Below, piece after piece: positions 36,875 through 45,678 of a stretch of 64,000 nt of DNA. The position numbers and the translations under genes are program-made. The stretch comes from Collinsella sp. (GTDB taxonomy: Bacteria; Actinomycetota; Coriobacteriia; Coriobacteriales; Coriobacteriaceae). Where the stretch lies: NCBI GenBank assembly GCA_019425015.1, contig JAHYYJ010000006.1:82189-146188 (forward strand). The letters are read 5' to 3'. The stretch's first letter is position 1; each line of letters opens with the position of its first letter. The notes below the pieces were generated by a model. It was given only the letters and a program-made list of their open reading frames with translations. It was not told the origin of the DNA and searched no databases.

Positions 36875-39010
36875 CTAATGGATAAGCTTAAAGTCCAAGT
36901 GCCCACGCGTGGTATTGACGCGCGAGACCTCGATAATCACGCGCTGGCCCAGTTCATAGCGAGTCCCCGTGTCGGCGCCCGTCAGCGTAAGCGCATCCTC
37001 GTCGAACTCGAACCACTCGTTGCCCAGGCTCTTGATCGAAACCAAGCCTTCGACCTGCGTCAGGTCCAAGCGCACAAAGAGGCCCATGCTGCTAACCCAC
37101 GAGACGGTTCCGGCATAGCGCTCGCCCAGACGGTCCTCATAGTACTGGGCAATCTTGATCTTTTGCGTCGCATGGCTAGCGGCATCTGCCGCGCGCTCGG
37201 CATCGCTGCATGCGCGGCAGATCTGCGGCAGAATGCGCGGCAGCGACTCGCGCCCCTTGCCGATCAGCCGCGGCGTACGGACCAGGGCGTCCTTGCCGCC
37301 GAGCTGCTCATAGGCCAACTGCAGTTTGAGCACGCGGTGCACCACCAGATCGGGGTAGCGACGGATGGGACTCGTAAAGTGACAGTAGCACGGCGCGGCG
37401 AGCGCAAAGTGGCCCTCGTTGCGCGGCTTGTACAGTGCGCGCTGCATGCTGCGCAGAAGCAGCGTGTTGACGAGCGGTGCGTTGGCCGTACCGGCGGCAG
37501 CATCAACTGCAGCCTGTAGCTCATCGGGACTCCCCAGGGCGATACCGGCAGCACGGCGATCGTCGATGATGCCCAGCTGCGCCAGCGCAACGGCGGCACC
37601 GTGCAGGCTATCGGGGCTCGGATCCTCATGCACGCGATAGCAGGCCTCGATATCACGGTCTGCCAGCCACTCTGCAACGCACTCGTTGGCGAGTAGCATG
37701 GCTTCCTCGATAAGCGACGTGGCACACGAACGCTCGCGCGCCACAATCTGCACGGGTACTCCGTCCTCATCCAATAGAGCGCGAATCTCGGCCGTGTCAA
37801 AATCGACTGAGCCGCGGGCACGACGAATACGACGGCGAAGTTCGGCGAGTTCGTTAGCGGCGACAAGGAAATCGCCGAGGTCGACGTTATAGCCGCGAGC
37901 AGTTTCCTCGCACGCAAGACCGCGCTCAAGCGCCTCCTCGCGCGAGGCCTCAGCAGCCGCAACATCCTCAGCGGCGCCTTCCAGCACCCCATACTCCACC
38001 GCGCCGGCACGCACCAGCAGCGCCTCGGCGCCGTCATAGTCCATACGCACACGCGAGCGAATCACGCTGGGGTACGGATCGTAATGCCGCACGCGACCCT
38101 GCGCATCGAGTTCAATGTCAACGGTAAACGCAAGACGGTCCTCGTCAGGGCGAAGCGAACACAGGTCACAGGACAGGCGTTCGGGCAGCATGGGAAGCAC
38201 GCGATCGGCCAGATACACCGATGTCGTACGATGGCGAGCCTCAAGATCGATATGCCCGTCCCAAGCCACATAGTGAGAAACGTCAGCGATATGCACACCC
38301 AGCTTGTAGCCACCCTCGGGCGTGCGCTCAAGCGAAATGGCATCGTCAAAGTCGCGCGCGTCGACCGGGTCGATCGTGATGACAAAGCGGTCGCGCAGAT
38401 CGCGGCGGAGCGGGTCCTTAAGCGCCGCGGACACATCGAGCGAAAGTCCCTCGGCCTCGTCCAGCGCGGCCTCGGGATAGCTATCGGTATAGCCGTAACG
38501 CGCCATCACGTATTGAACGCCCAAATCGGGCGCGTCATCTCCGCCAATGCGGCGTTCGATCGTCACGGTGCCCGATTCCAGGCGCGTCGGGTAGGTCAAA
38601 ATGCGCGCGACAACGGCATCACCCGGGTGGACGCCCAGACGATCCGCCGAGGTATCCTCGGGCAGAATGAAGAAGTCGGCCTTCAGGCGCGAATCGAGCG
38701 GCTCGATCACACCGAGCGGACCAGCGGTCTGGTACGTACCCACCACGCTTATGGCTGCGCGCTCAACCACGCCTTCGATCACGGCGCGCCGCTCACCGTG
38801 CGGGCTGTTCTTAATGCTCACGGCAACGGTATCGCCATCCATGATCTCGCGCTTACCGCGGCCCATAACCTTGTAGTCGCCGCTCTCGGTTATGACATAG
38901 GCGCCATGCTCATGGAGCTGCACGCGCCCGGTCAGGCTCGGACGGCGTTCGCAGCGCACCGGCCCACGCTTATTGCGAGCACCGCGCTTATGCTTGTTAT
39001 TGCGCCCCAT
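36875..39010 (-). CDS. rnr: Ribonuclease R
   Basis: 711 residues of the RNB family: cold-shock-like domains, RNB catalytic domain with DPVDARDFDDAISL (metal-binding aspartates) and HYVAWDG/HRTTSVYLADRVLPMLP, and a final S1 domain (about 630-711). It degrades structured RNA 3' to 5' and takes part in trans-translation quality control with SmpB. The basic N-terminus (KHKRGARNKRGP) is short. Start ATG 39010 with AAGGAGGC. Monocistronic. Confidence 0.95.
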   Translation of the reverse strand: MGRNNKHKRGARNKRGPVRCERRPSLTGRVQLHEHGAYVITESGDYKVMGRGKREIMDGDTVAVSIKNSPHGERRAVIEGVVERAAISVVGTYQTAGPLGVIEPLDSRLKADFFILPEDTSADRLGVHPGDAVVARILTYPTRLESGTVTIERRIGGDDAPDLGVQYVMARYGYTDSYPEAALDEAEGLSLDVSAALKDPLRRDLRDRFVITIDPVDARDFDDAISLERTPEGGYKLGVHIADVSHYVAWDGHIDLEARHRTTSVYLADRVLPMLPERLSCDLCSLRPDEDRLAFTVDIELDAQGRVRHYDPYPSVIRSRVRMDYDGAEALLVRAGAVEYGVLEGAAEDVAAAEASREEALERGLACEETARGYNVDLGDFLVAANELAELRRRIRRARGSVDFDTAEIRALLDEDGVPVQIVARERSCATSLIEEAMLLANECVAEWLADRDIEACYRVHEDPSPDSLHGAAVALAQLGIIDDRRAAGIALGSPDELQAAVDAAAGTANAPLVNTLLLRSMQRALYKPRNEGHFALAAPCYCHFTSPIRRYPDLVVHRVLKLQLAYEQLGGKDALVRTPRLIGKGRESLPRILPQICRACSDAERAADAASHATQKIKIAQYYEDRLGERYAGTVSWVSSMGLFVRLDLTQVEGLVSIKSLGNEWFEFDEDALTLTGADTGTRYELGQRVIIEVSRVNTTRGHLDFKLIH

Positions 39011-39086
39011 GGCGCCTCCTTGCTATCGATGACGAACTCCAAAGAGTCTACCCAAATGATTCGCTTTCCTGCCGTCCCCTAGAGAT

Positions 39087-39120
39087 CAAAAAACGGGCCG
39101 CCCCATAAGAGACGACCCGT
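39087..39120 (-). terminator. Intrinsic terminator of ftsEX
   Basis: A stem with several G-U pairs that hold only on the minus-strand transcript (39093-39102 with 39111-39120), followed by TTTTTT. Confidence 0.85.
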
Positions 39121-39145
39121 TGGAAGGGATGAATTCCAGGCATGC

Positions 39146-40066
39146 CTACACGCGCAGGTAGCGGCGCATGGCTATGGCAGAACCAAAGAGACCGATAATC
39201 ACACCGACCAGAATCAGCGCAGCATAGGTCACCAGGTAGTACTGCATCGGCAGGGCAAACGACATCCAGCCGATGCTCTCCTGCAAACGCGGAATCATCA
39301 GATTGCGCAGCAGCTCCAGAACGCCGATGGAAAGCAGCGAGCCCAAAATGGCCTGCAGTACGCCCTCGGTGATAAACGGGCCGCGAATGAAGCCGTTGCT
39401 GGCGCCGACCAGACGCATAATCGCAATCTCACGACGACGCGCCGTGATGGACAGGCGAATCGTGTTGTTGATGAAGATGAATGCGATAAAGGTCAAAAGG
39501 CCAACGAGCACCACGGCGGCGATGCGGATGTAGTTGGTCACCTGGAACAGGCGGCTCACTTCCTCTTGGCCGTACAGCACGCTCGCGTTGACGTCGCCGT
39601 CATCCGCGATCTTCTGGAAGTCGGCGTTCTTCTTGAGCTTCTGGGCCGTGCTCTCGACCTTGGACGGATCGTCCATCTCAATTGCAAACGAAGCCGGCAG
39701 CGGGTTCTGGCCATCGAGCGCGCTCATGGTGGCGTCGGCGTTGCCCGACATCTTGCTCGTATACTCGGCCAGCGCGTCGTCCTTGTCCTTATAGGTCACG
39801 GACTTGACGTTATTCCACGTCTTAAGCTCGGCCTCAAAAGCCTGAACATCGGCCTGATCGGCGTCATCGCTAATGAACGCGTTGATGACAACCTGATCCT
39901 CGACGGTGCCGATCACGGAGTTCAGCATCGCGGAGCCCATGATGAACAGGCCGATGATAAACAGCGAAAGGAAGATCGTGATGACGGCGCCGAGCGAGGT
40001 AGTCCAGTTACGGAAGAAGTGACTGATTGCCTCTTTGAAGGAGTAGCCCACGTTAGTTGGTGCCAT
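39146..40066 (-). CDS. ftsX: Cell-division ABC transporter permease FtsX
   Basis: 306 residues with the FtsX layout: TM1 (about 25-47), an extracellular domain of about 120 residues (47-170), then three membrane segments ending RRREIAIMRLVGASN and IGLFGSAIAMRRYLRV. With FtsE it controls peptidoglycan hydrolases during division. Start ATG 40066 lies inside the ftsE 3' end, an overlap of 14 bases, so translation is coupled. Confidence 0.95.
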   Translation of the reverse strand: MAPTNVGYSFKEAISHFFRNWTTSLGAVITIFLSLFIIGLFIMGSAMLNSVIGTVEDQVVINAFISDDADQADVQAFEAELKTWNNVKSVTYKDKDDALAEYTSKMSGNADATMSALDGQNPLPASFAIEMDDPSKVESTAQKLKKNADFQKIADDGDVNASVLYGQEEVSRLFQVTNYIRIAAVVLVGLLTFIAFIFINNTIRLSITARRREIAIMRLVGASNGFIRGPFITEGVLQAILGSLLSIGVLELLRNLMIPRLQESIGWMSFALPMQYYLVTYAALILVGVIIGLFGSAIAMRRYLRV

Positions 40067-41273
40067 AGTTGCCGTAACCTCCCCTCTCCTGGTCGCGGAT
40101 AACGTGGCCGCCCTCGAGGGCGATCACGCGACGGTGCATGCTATCGACCATCTCGCGGTCGTGCGTGGCGACGATCACGGTGGTGCCGGTGCGGTTAATA
40201 CGCTCGAGCAGCTTCATGATGCCCAGCGAGATCGCCGGGTCGAGGTTGCCCGTGGGCTCGTCACAGATCAAAAGCGGCGGGCGGTTGACCATGGCGCGGG
40301 CAACGGCAACGCGCTGCTGCTCGCCACCGGAAAGCTGGTCGGGCAGCGAGTCCATCTGATCGGCAAGACCGACCAGACGCAGCACCTCGGGCACCTGGCT
40401 GCGAATGACGCCCTTGGGCTTGCCGATGCACTGCAGGGCAAACGCCACGTTTTCGTAGGCGGTTTTTTGCGGCAGAAGCTTAAAGTCCTGGAACACGGCG
40501 CCAATCTGGCGGCGCAGGAACGGAACCTTGCGGTTCTTGATCTTCATGAGGTCCTGACCGGCAACCAGGATGCGACCGCTCGTCGGCTTGACGTCGCGGT
40601 TGAGCGTCGACAGCAGCGTGGTCTTACCCGAGCCGGAGTGACCGACCAGGAAGACGAACTCGCCCGGATAGATCTCGATGTTGATGTCGTCGAGTGCGGG
40701 CTTATTGGGCTGTGCCGGATAGATCTTGGTGACATGCTCCATAAGGATGACGGGCTCGACACCGGCCTGCTTGGCCATCTTCTTGCGGCTGGCCTGCGGA
40801 TCGATAGGCGCAAACACCGACGTGAAATCGGGATTGTTGAGCGCGTTATCGAGGCTTGCGACCTCGGCGGCCTGATCGCTCTCGACCACCGGGGCAGCAG
40901 GCTGCGTGGGGTCGGGAATAGCGGCAAAGAGACCGGACTGCGCAGGCTGAGGAGCCGGCGTCGCAGGGGCCATGGGGTCGGGAATGCCGGCCATGGTAGG
41001 CTGCGGCGTGGCAGCGCCAGCCTGAGGCTGCTCCACGCGAGCGGTCACGGCCTGAACGGGCTCAAAACCCGCCGTGCCGGAAAGCGCGACATCGCTGGTT
41101 GGATTGTAGGCAAAGGGATCGGATGCCGGCTGTGCCTGATCTGCCGGCTGAGCGGGGGCCTGAGCAACAGGCTGGCCCTCTGAATCCGGAGTGGCGAAAC
41201 GACTGCCCTGGACGCCTGCCTGCGTCTTGGGGGCATCATCGCCCGCACCGGAGGTACGGAAGTGGTTACCCAC
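40053..41273 (-). CDS. ftsE: Cell-division ABC transporter ATPase FtsE with 170-residue N-terminal extension
   Basis: 406 residues instead of the usual 220-230. Residues 1-172 are low-complexity, rich in Ala, Pro and Gln, and look disordered (repeated PDP, APAQPA). The ATPase follows: Walker A GHSGSGKTT (211-219), LSGGEQQR, Walker B LLICDEPTGNLD, and the H-loop VATHD. The extension is real: AAGGAG precedes GTG 41273 at a good distance, while candidate internal ATGs have no ribosome site. FtsE drives FtsX at the septum; the tail may bind a division protein. Confidence 0.92.
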   Translation of the reverse strand: MGNHFRTSGAGDDAPKTQAGVQGSRFATPDSEGQPVAQAPAQPADQAQPASDPFAYNPTSDVALSGTAGFEPVQAVTARVEQPQAGAATPQPTMAGIPDPMAPATPAPQPAQSGLFAAIPDPTQPAAPVVESDQAAEVASLDNALNNPDFTSVFAPIDPQASRKKMAKQAGVEPVILMEHVTKIYPAQPNKPALDDINIEIYPGEFVFLVGHSGSGKTTLLSTLNRDVKPTSGRILVAGQDLMKIKNRKVPFLRRQIGAVFQDFKLLPQKTAYENVAFALQCIGKPKGVIRSQVPEVLRLVGLADQMDSLPDQLSGGEQQRVAVARAMVNRPPLLICDEPTGNLDPAISLGIMKLLERINRTGTTVIVATHDREMVDSMHRRVIALEGGHVIRDQERGGYGNYGTN

Positions 41274-41376
41274 TGGTGCTCCTTATCGTCGTGCGTTTAA
41301 ACTACATGAGCGCTTAGTATTTTAGCAGCATTAGCTTTGCTGCACACAAGAAGCATGGCGGGCTTTTGGTCCGGCC

Positions 41377-41499
41377 GGCCGCGCACAGGGTTACCTCCCA
41401 AATCGTCCTCGGACATGTCGGCGCCCCCGCTGCGCGCTTCGCGCTGCGGGGGCGCCTCCGTCCTGCGGAAAGATTTGGGAGGTAACCCTGTGCGCGGCC
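41377..41499. repeat. 28-bp perfect inverted repeat with nested hairpin (family F)
   Basis: Arms 41377-41404 and 41472-41499 are perfect inverses over 28 bases (starts GGCCGCGCACAGGGTTACC). Between them, GGCGCCCCCGC (41420-41430) pairs with GCGGGGGCGCC (41446-41456). It lies in the divergent gap between ftsE and a zinc-ribbon gene, about 100 bases from the ftsE start. A MITE-like element or strong cruciform. Confidence 0.85.
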
Positions 41500-41627
41500 T
41501 GCAGCTACTAAGGAGTCGCCGCGTTTCTATTAGGTGCAGCAAACGCATGCTTGGGAGGGTCTGAATTGCACTTTGTTGGGATGGGCCCTTATCCCAATAG
41601 AAATCCTGCTTGATACGGCCTCTTTAG

Positions 41628-41696
41628 AAGTTGCGGTGAAATAGGGACTGTTTTAGCAGTTAAAAGCCCCCATCAGTCCTTATTTCACCGCAACTT
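41628..41696. repeat. Palindromic repeat family B, copy 2
   Basis: AAGTTGCGGTGAAATAGGGA... (41628-41650) pairs with CAGTCCTTATTTCACCGCAA... (41674-41696); one mismatch in 23. Confidence 0.9.
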
Positions 41697-41785
41697 ATAT
41701 TGGGGCTCATTGTTGCGCAACTTGGATTTGAATTATCGCTTTACAGTTGCCTCGATAGGAACGCCTATGGTTGTGGGAGGCTAGT

Positions 41786-42517
41786 ATGAATTGTCCTTAT
41801 TGTGGGGCCGAGTTGCGCGATGGCGTGAGGTACTGCACGGCGTGCGGGGCTGCCGTCAATGGCATCTCTGCTGATTCTGGGCTTCGAGTAAAGCCTCGGA
41901 ACCACGTTGCGGTCATCCTTGCCTGCATGCTGGTAATTGGCATTATCGGCGGTAGCTGTTTGGGTCTTTATCTGCGGCAGATTTTTTCCCACTTTATATC
42001 GGCTCATTCGGAGCACGCTATCGTGCTCAACATCTCTGCCACAGGTTGGGATACCGATAGCGGGGCCTCACGTGTCCCGATACACATTACGGGCAAGACT
42101 GTCGACGGGATAACGGTCGACAAGGTTGAGTTCGTCGCCTCCGACGGTTCCGGTATCAGCCTCATTCAAGGTGTGTACACGCTCGAGGCGGCAGGTTCCC
42201 CCATCACCACTGATGGCAAGATTTATCATATTCCCTGTACGAGCGCGACGTTCGTCCTCGACGATGTCTTTGCCGCAGGCGAAACGATCAATCTCGCCGA
42301 GCTCGCTGAGCAGGATTCGATACTCACCTTCTGTCCCATCGTTGCCGGCGATATGACCAACGACGAAATCTATGATGCCGCCCTGCTCGCCATGACATAT
42401 AAAGGCGACGACGCCCCCGATGTTGCCGCACTGTGCCAAGCGGCAATCGATCGACGTGCCGCCGCCAGCACAAGCGGGAACGCCTTCGAAAGTTGCGGTG
42501 AAATACGGATTAATTGA
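41786..42517 (+). CDS. Zinc-ribbon, single-TM protein with extracellular domain
   Basis: 243 residues. N-terminal zinc ribbon MNCPYCGAELRDGVRYCTACG, a membrane segment (AVILACMLVIGIIGGSCLGLYL, about 40-62) and an extracellular domain of about 170 residues with beta-rich character. The final ten codons (ESCGEIRIN) and the stop come from palindromic repeat B copy 3, so the original C-terminus has been replaced or extended by the repeat. ATG 41786 after GGGAGG. Function unknown; zinc ribbon plus membrane anchor is common in Coriobacteria. Confidence 0.72.
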   Translation: MNCPYCGAELRDGVRYCTACGAAVNGISADSGLRVKPRNHVAVILACMLVIGIIGGSCLGLYLRQIFSHFISAHSEHAIVLNISATGWDTDSGASRVPIHITGKTVDGITVDKVEFVASDGSGISLIQGVYTLEAAGSPITTDGKIYHIPCTSATFVLDDVFAAGETINLAELAEQDSILTFCPIVAGDMTNDEIYDAALLAMTYKGDDAPDVAALCQAAIDRRAAASTSGNAFESCGEIRIN

Positions 42518-42557
42518 GCCTTTAGGCTGGCAAAACAGTCCTTATTTCACCGCAACT
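42490..42557. repeat. Palindromic repeat family B, copy 3 (inside a gene end)
   Basis: AAGTTGCGGTGAAATACGGA... (from 42490) pairs with CAGTCCTTATTTCACCGCAA... (42536-42557). Overlaps the last codons and stop of the zinc-ribbon gene. Confidence 0.88.
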
Positions 42558-42562
42558 GAAAC

Positions 42563-42595
42563 GGGGGCGTCCTCTTTGAGGACGCCCCTGTTTTG
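42563..42595 (+). terminator. Terminator of the zinc-ribbon gene
   Basis: GGGGCGTCCTC (42564-42574) pairs with GAGGACGCCCC (42578-42588), followed by TGTTTTG. Confidence 0.8.
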
Positions 42596-42638
42596 GATTG
42601 CATACGGTTGCTGAAGCGATACTTTGCCTCGTCTTGCC

Positions 42639-43580
42639 CTAGGCCAAGAACTCCTTGGTGGTTGCCACGATGTTGGCGGCATCCAGGCCGTACTTGTGCA
42701 GGAGCTCGGCGCCCGGGCCGGACTCGCCGAAGGTGTCGTTGACGCCAATCTTCTTGAGCGGCGTCGGGCACTGCTCGCACAGGACGTCGGCAACGGCGCT
42801 GCCCAGGCCACCGATCACAGAGTGCTCCTCGACGGTCACGACGTGGCCGGTCTTGGTGGCGCTCTTGACGATCAGGTCGGCATCGATGGGCTTGATGGTG
42901 TGCATGTTAATGACCTCGGCGTCGATGCCCTCGGCGGCGAGCTGCTCGGCGGCTTCGAGAGCCTCGCCGACCATCAGGCCGCAGGCGATGATGGTCACAT
43001 CGGCGCCCTCGCGCATGACAATGCCCTTACCCAACTCGAACTTGTAAGTCTCGGGGTCGTTGATAACCGGCGAGGCCAAACGGGCGAAGCGCATGTACAC
43101 CGGACCGTCGCACTCGTAGGCGGCGCGCGTCACGGCGCGGGCTTCAACGTCGTCGGCAGGAACGATCACAGTCATGCCGGGGATGACGCGCATGAGGGCG
43201 ATATCCTCGCAGCACTGGTGCGTGGCGCCGTCCTCGCCCACCGAGATGCCGGCGTGCGTGGCACCGATCTTAACGTTGAGGTGCGGGTAGCCGATGGAGT
43301 TGCGGACCTGCTCAAAGGCGCGACCGGCAGCGAACATGGCAAAGGTACTCGCGAAGGCAACACGACCAGTGGTCGCGATACCGGCGGCGACGCCCATCAG
43401 GTTGCTCTCGGCAATGCCCACATCGAAGAAGCGGTCGGGGCAAGCGGCCTTAAACTTACCGGTCTGCGTGGCGGCGGCCAGGTCGGCGTCGAGGACCACA
43501 AAGTCATCGTGCTCGTTGGCGAGCTCGACGAGGGCCTCGCCGTAGCTTACACGCGTGGCGATTTTCTTGACGTCTGCCAT
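42639..43580 (-). CDS. Transketolase, C-terminal subunit
   Basis: 313 residues: the pyrimidine-binding and C-terminal domains of transketolase. Motifs: GIAESNLMGVAAGIA (activating Glu), ATHAGISVGEDGATHQ, and the C-terminal VTVEEHSVIGGLGSAV. It needs the N-terminal subunit encoded just upstream. Together they transfer two-carbon units in the pentose phosphate pathway. ATG 43580 (MADVKKIATRV) one base after the partner's stop; its ribosome site GGAGAGGAG lies inside the partner gene. Confidence 0.94.
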   Translation of the reverse strand: MADVKKIATRVSYGEALVELANEHDDFVVLDADLAAATQTGKFKAACPDRFFDVGIAESNLMGVAAGIATTGRVAFASTFAMFAAGRAFEQVRNSIGYPHLNVKIGATHAGISVGEDGATHQCCEDIALMRVIPGMTVIVPADDVEARAVTRAAYECDGPVYMRFARLASPVINDPETYKFELGKGIVMREGADVTIIACGLMVGEALEAAEQLAAEGIDAEVINMHTIKPIDADLIVKSATKTGHVVTVEEHSVIGGLGSAVADVLCEQCPTPLKKIGVNDTFGESGPGAELLHKYGLDAANIVATTKEFLA

Positions 43581-43581
43581 C

Positions 43582-44412
43582 CTAGAGCTCCTCTCCGGCG
43601 GCCGTGAGCTCTGCCATGGCCTGCTCAAACTGTTCATCGTTGGGGGCCTTGCCGTGCCAGCCAACCTGGTTCTCCATAAAGGACACGCCCTTGCCCTTTG
43701 TGGTCTCGGCGATAATGGCGGTCGGCTGCCCCTTGGTGGCGCGAGCCTCGGCAAAGGCGGCGCGGATCTGGTCGAAGTCGTTGCCGTCGGCGAGCTCAAC
43801 CACGTGGAACTTGAACGCGCGGAACTTGTCGGCGAGCGGCATGGGGTCGTTGACCTCCTCGACGGGACCGTCAATCTGAAGGCCGTTGTGGTCGACGATC
43901 ACGCAGAGGTTATCGAGCTGCTGGTTGCCGGCAAACATGGCGGCCTCCCAGACCTGGCCCTCCTCGCTCTCGCCATCACCCAGCAGGGCGTACGTGCGAT
44001 AAGTATCGCCCCAGTGCTTGGCGGCAACGGCCATGCCCACGGCGGCGGAAATGCCCTGGCCGAGCGAGCCGGTGGACATGTCGACGCCCGGGGTGTCGTT
44101 CATGTTGGGGTGACCCTGCAGGTGGCTGCCGATGTGGCGCAGCGTCTCAAGATCCTCCTTGGGGAAGAACCCGCGCTCGGCGAGCACGGCGTACAGGCCC
44201 GGAGCGCAATGGCCCTTGGAGAGCACAAAACGGTCGCGATCGGCCTTGCGGGGATCGGACGGGTCGACGTTCATTTCCTCAAAGTACAGATAGGTCATGA
44301 TGTCGGCAGCACCGAGCGAACCGCCCGGATGGCCGGACTTGGCAGCGTGCACGCCGGTGACGATGCCCTTCCTTACCTCGTTGGCAACCTTTTTGAGCTC
44401 TTCGTCGCTCAT
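43582..44412 (-). CDS. Transketolase, N-terminal (thiamine pyrophosphate) subunit
   Basis: 276 residues, the thiamine-diphosphate domain: SGHPGGSLGAADI, LSKGHCAPGLYAVLAERG, the metal/TPP motif GDGESEEGQVWEA...NGLQIDG. Split transketolases of this type are common in archaea, Clostridia and Actinobacteria. ATG 44412 with a GGAAGG site. Cotranscribed with the C-terminal subunit. Confidence 0.94.
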   Translation of the reverse strand: MSDEELKKVANEVRKGIVTGVHAAKSGHPGGSLGAADIMTYLYFEEMNVDPSDPRKADRDRFVLSKGHCAPGLYAVLAERGFFPKEDLETLRHIGSHLQGHPNMNDTPGVDMSTGSLGQGISAAVGMAVAAKHWGDTYRTYALLGDGESEEGQVWEAAMFAGNQQLDNLCVIVDHNGLQIDGPVEEVNDPMPLADKFRAFKFHVVELADGNDFDQIRAAFAEARATKGQPTAIIAETTKGKGVSFMENQVGWHGKAPNDEQFEQAMAELTAAGEEL

Positions 44413-44619
44413 TGTGCCTTCCTTTCATCCTCTTTAGACAAGATGCGCACGGCACCGAAGGTAATCCCAACACAGCCGCAATGCACGTACGTCATTCATT
44501 ATGCTGGAAACTGATGGCTTTACCAGAGTTTTTATCATTATTTGAACAATTTAGCAGGCAGAACCGCTGATGAAACGGTTTATCAATGTGAACGTCTTTT
44601 GGATGGAACGCGGTCGCCC

Positions 44620-45510
44620 CTACGCGCTAATGTCCTTGAATCCCTCGCCGAAGGCTTCCGTAACGTCAGCGACCGTCACAATGGCGTGAGGATCGCGCTC
44701 GCGCACGATCGTCTTAAGGGTATTGAGCTCTCGACGGCTCACGATGACCATGATCACCGGCTTCTCGGCACCCGAATACATGCCAGTCGCCTTAAACTTG
44801 GTACAACCACGACCCAGGCCATACATAGTATCGGCAGCGATATCAGGGAACTTGTCCGAGATGATGAGTACCATACGACGCTTGTTGCCGCCATCGACCA
44901 CGGCATCGATCACGTAGCCGCTAATGACCATCGAAAGGCCTGCATATAGTGCATTTTCGATTGAAAAGACCGGAGCCGACAGCGCACATACGGCAACATC
45001 GATCGCCATGACGGTCGAGCCCACGGGCAGCGAGGTATTACGCGAGATGATTTGGCCAATCGTGTCCGAGCCGCCGGTGTTGGCGCCGGCGCGCAGCACC
45101 ATGCCATAACCGATGCCCGTGATGATGCCGCCCCACATAGCGGGCAGCATCAGATCGGCATGTGCCAGCGGCGCCACAAACGGAGCGAACAGGTCGGTGA
45201 AAAAGCCCAGCAGCACAAAGCCTGTCGCCGTCTGCACCACGTAGAACATGCCGCCCTCGCGCATAACGACCAGCAGCAGCAAGGCGTTCATCACGATCGT
45301 CTGAATACCAACGGGAAGCGATAGACCGCGCGATGCGCCGACCGCCTGGATAATGGTGGCAAGGCCCGTAACGCCACCGGCAGCAAGGCCGTTAGGAATC
45401 AAAAACAGGTCGGTCGCAATAGCGGCCAGAGCGCACCCCAACATAATCTGGGGCAGGTCGTGAAAGAAGTTCATCGAAAGAATGCGCTTAATGTCCAGAC
45501 GATATGCCAT
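44620..45510 (-). CDS. YitT-family membrane protein (DUF2179 C-terminus)
   Basis: 296 residues. Five or six membrane segments in the first 200 residues (IMLGCALAAIATDLFLI, GIQTIVMNALLLLVV, TATGFVLLGFFTDLF) with NTGGSDTIGQI, then a soluble DUF2179 domain (MVLIISDKFPDI, GAEKPVIMVIVSRREL). The family is widespread in Firmicutes and Actinobacteria; proposed as a transporter but not established. ATG 45510 with GAGGGAGG. Stands alone, with the prfB terminator just upstream. Confidence 0.87.
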   Translation of the reverse strand: MAYRLDIKRILSMNFFHDLPQIMLGCALAAIATDLFLIPNGLAAGGVTGLATIIQAVGASRGLSLPVGIQTIVMNALLLLVVMREGGMFYVVQTATGFVLLGFFTDLFAPFVAPLAHADLMLPAMWGGIITGIGYGMVLRAGANTGGSDTIGQIISRNTSLPVGSTVMAIDVAVCALSAPVFSIENALYAGLSMVISGYVIDAVVDGGNKRRMVLIISDKFPDIAADTMYGLGRGCTKFKATGMYSGAEKPVIMVIVSRRELNTLKTIVRERDPHAIVTVADVTEAFGEGFKDISA

Positions 45511-45522
45511 GCTACCTCCCTC

Positions 45523-45678
45523 AAAAAAGCGCACCCAAACGGATGCGCTTCGAACTTCTTGCTGTATTCGATTCTACCGATTCGCCGAACAAAAACCACC
45601 CCTGCGCAGGGTTTGCTTTGGATACAAAACCACCCTGCTCGGAGGGTTTTATCCATTTCCACATAAACCGGGCGGTTT
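45523..45678 (-). terminator. Multiple hairpins at 3' end of secA-prfB
   Basis: Reading on the minus strand from the prfB stop: AAACC-GGGC-GGTTT, then CCCT...AGGG with AAAA/TTTT flanks (45626-45650), CCCTGCGCAGGG (45600-45611), then AAGCGCA/TGCGCTT (45527-45550) followed by TTTTTT. The last is a clear terminator; the earlier ones may guard the 3' end. Confidence 0.8.
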
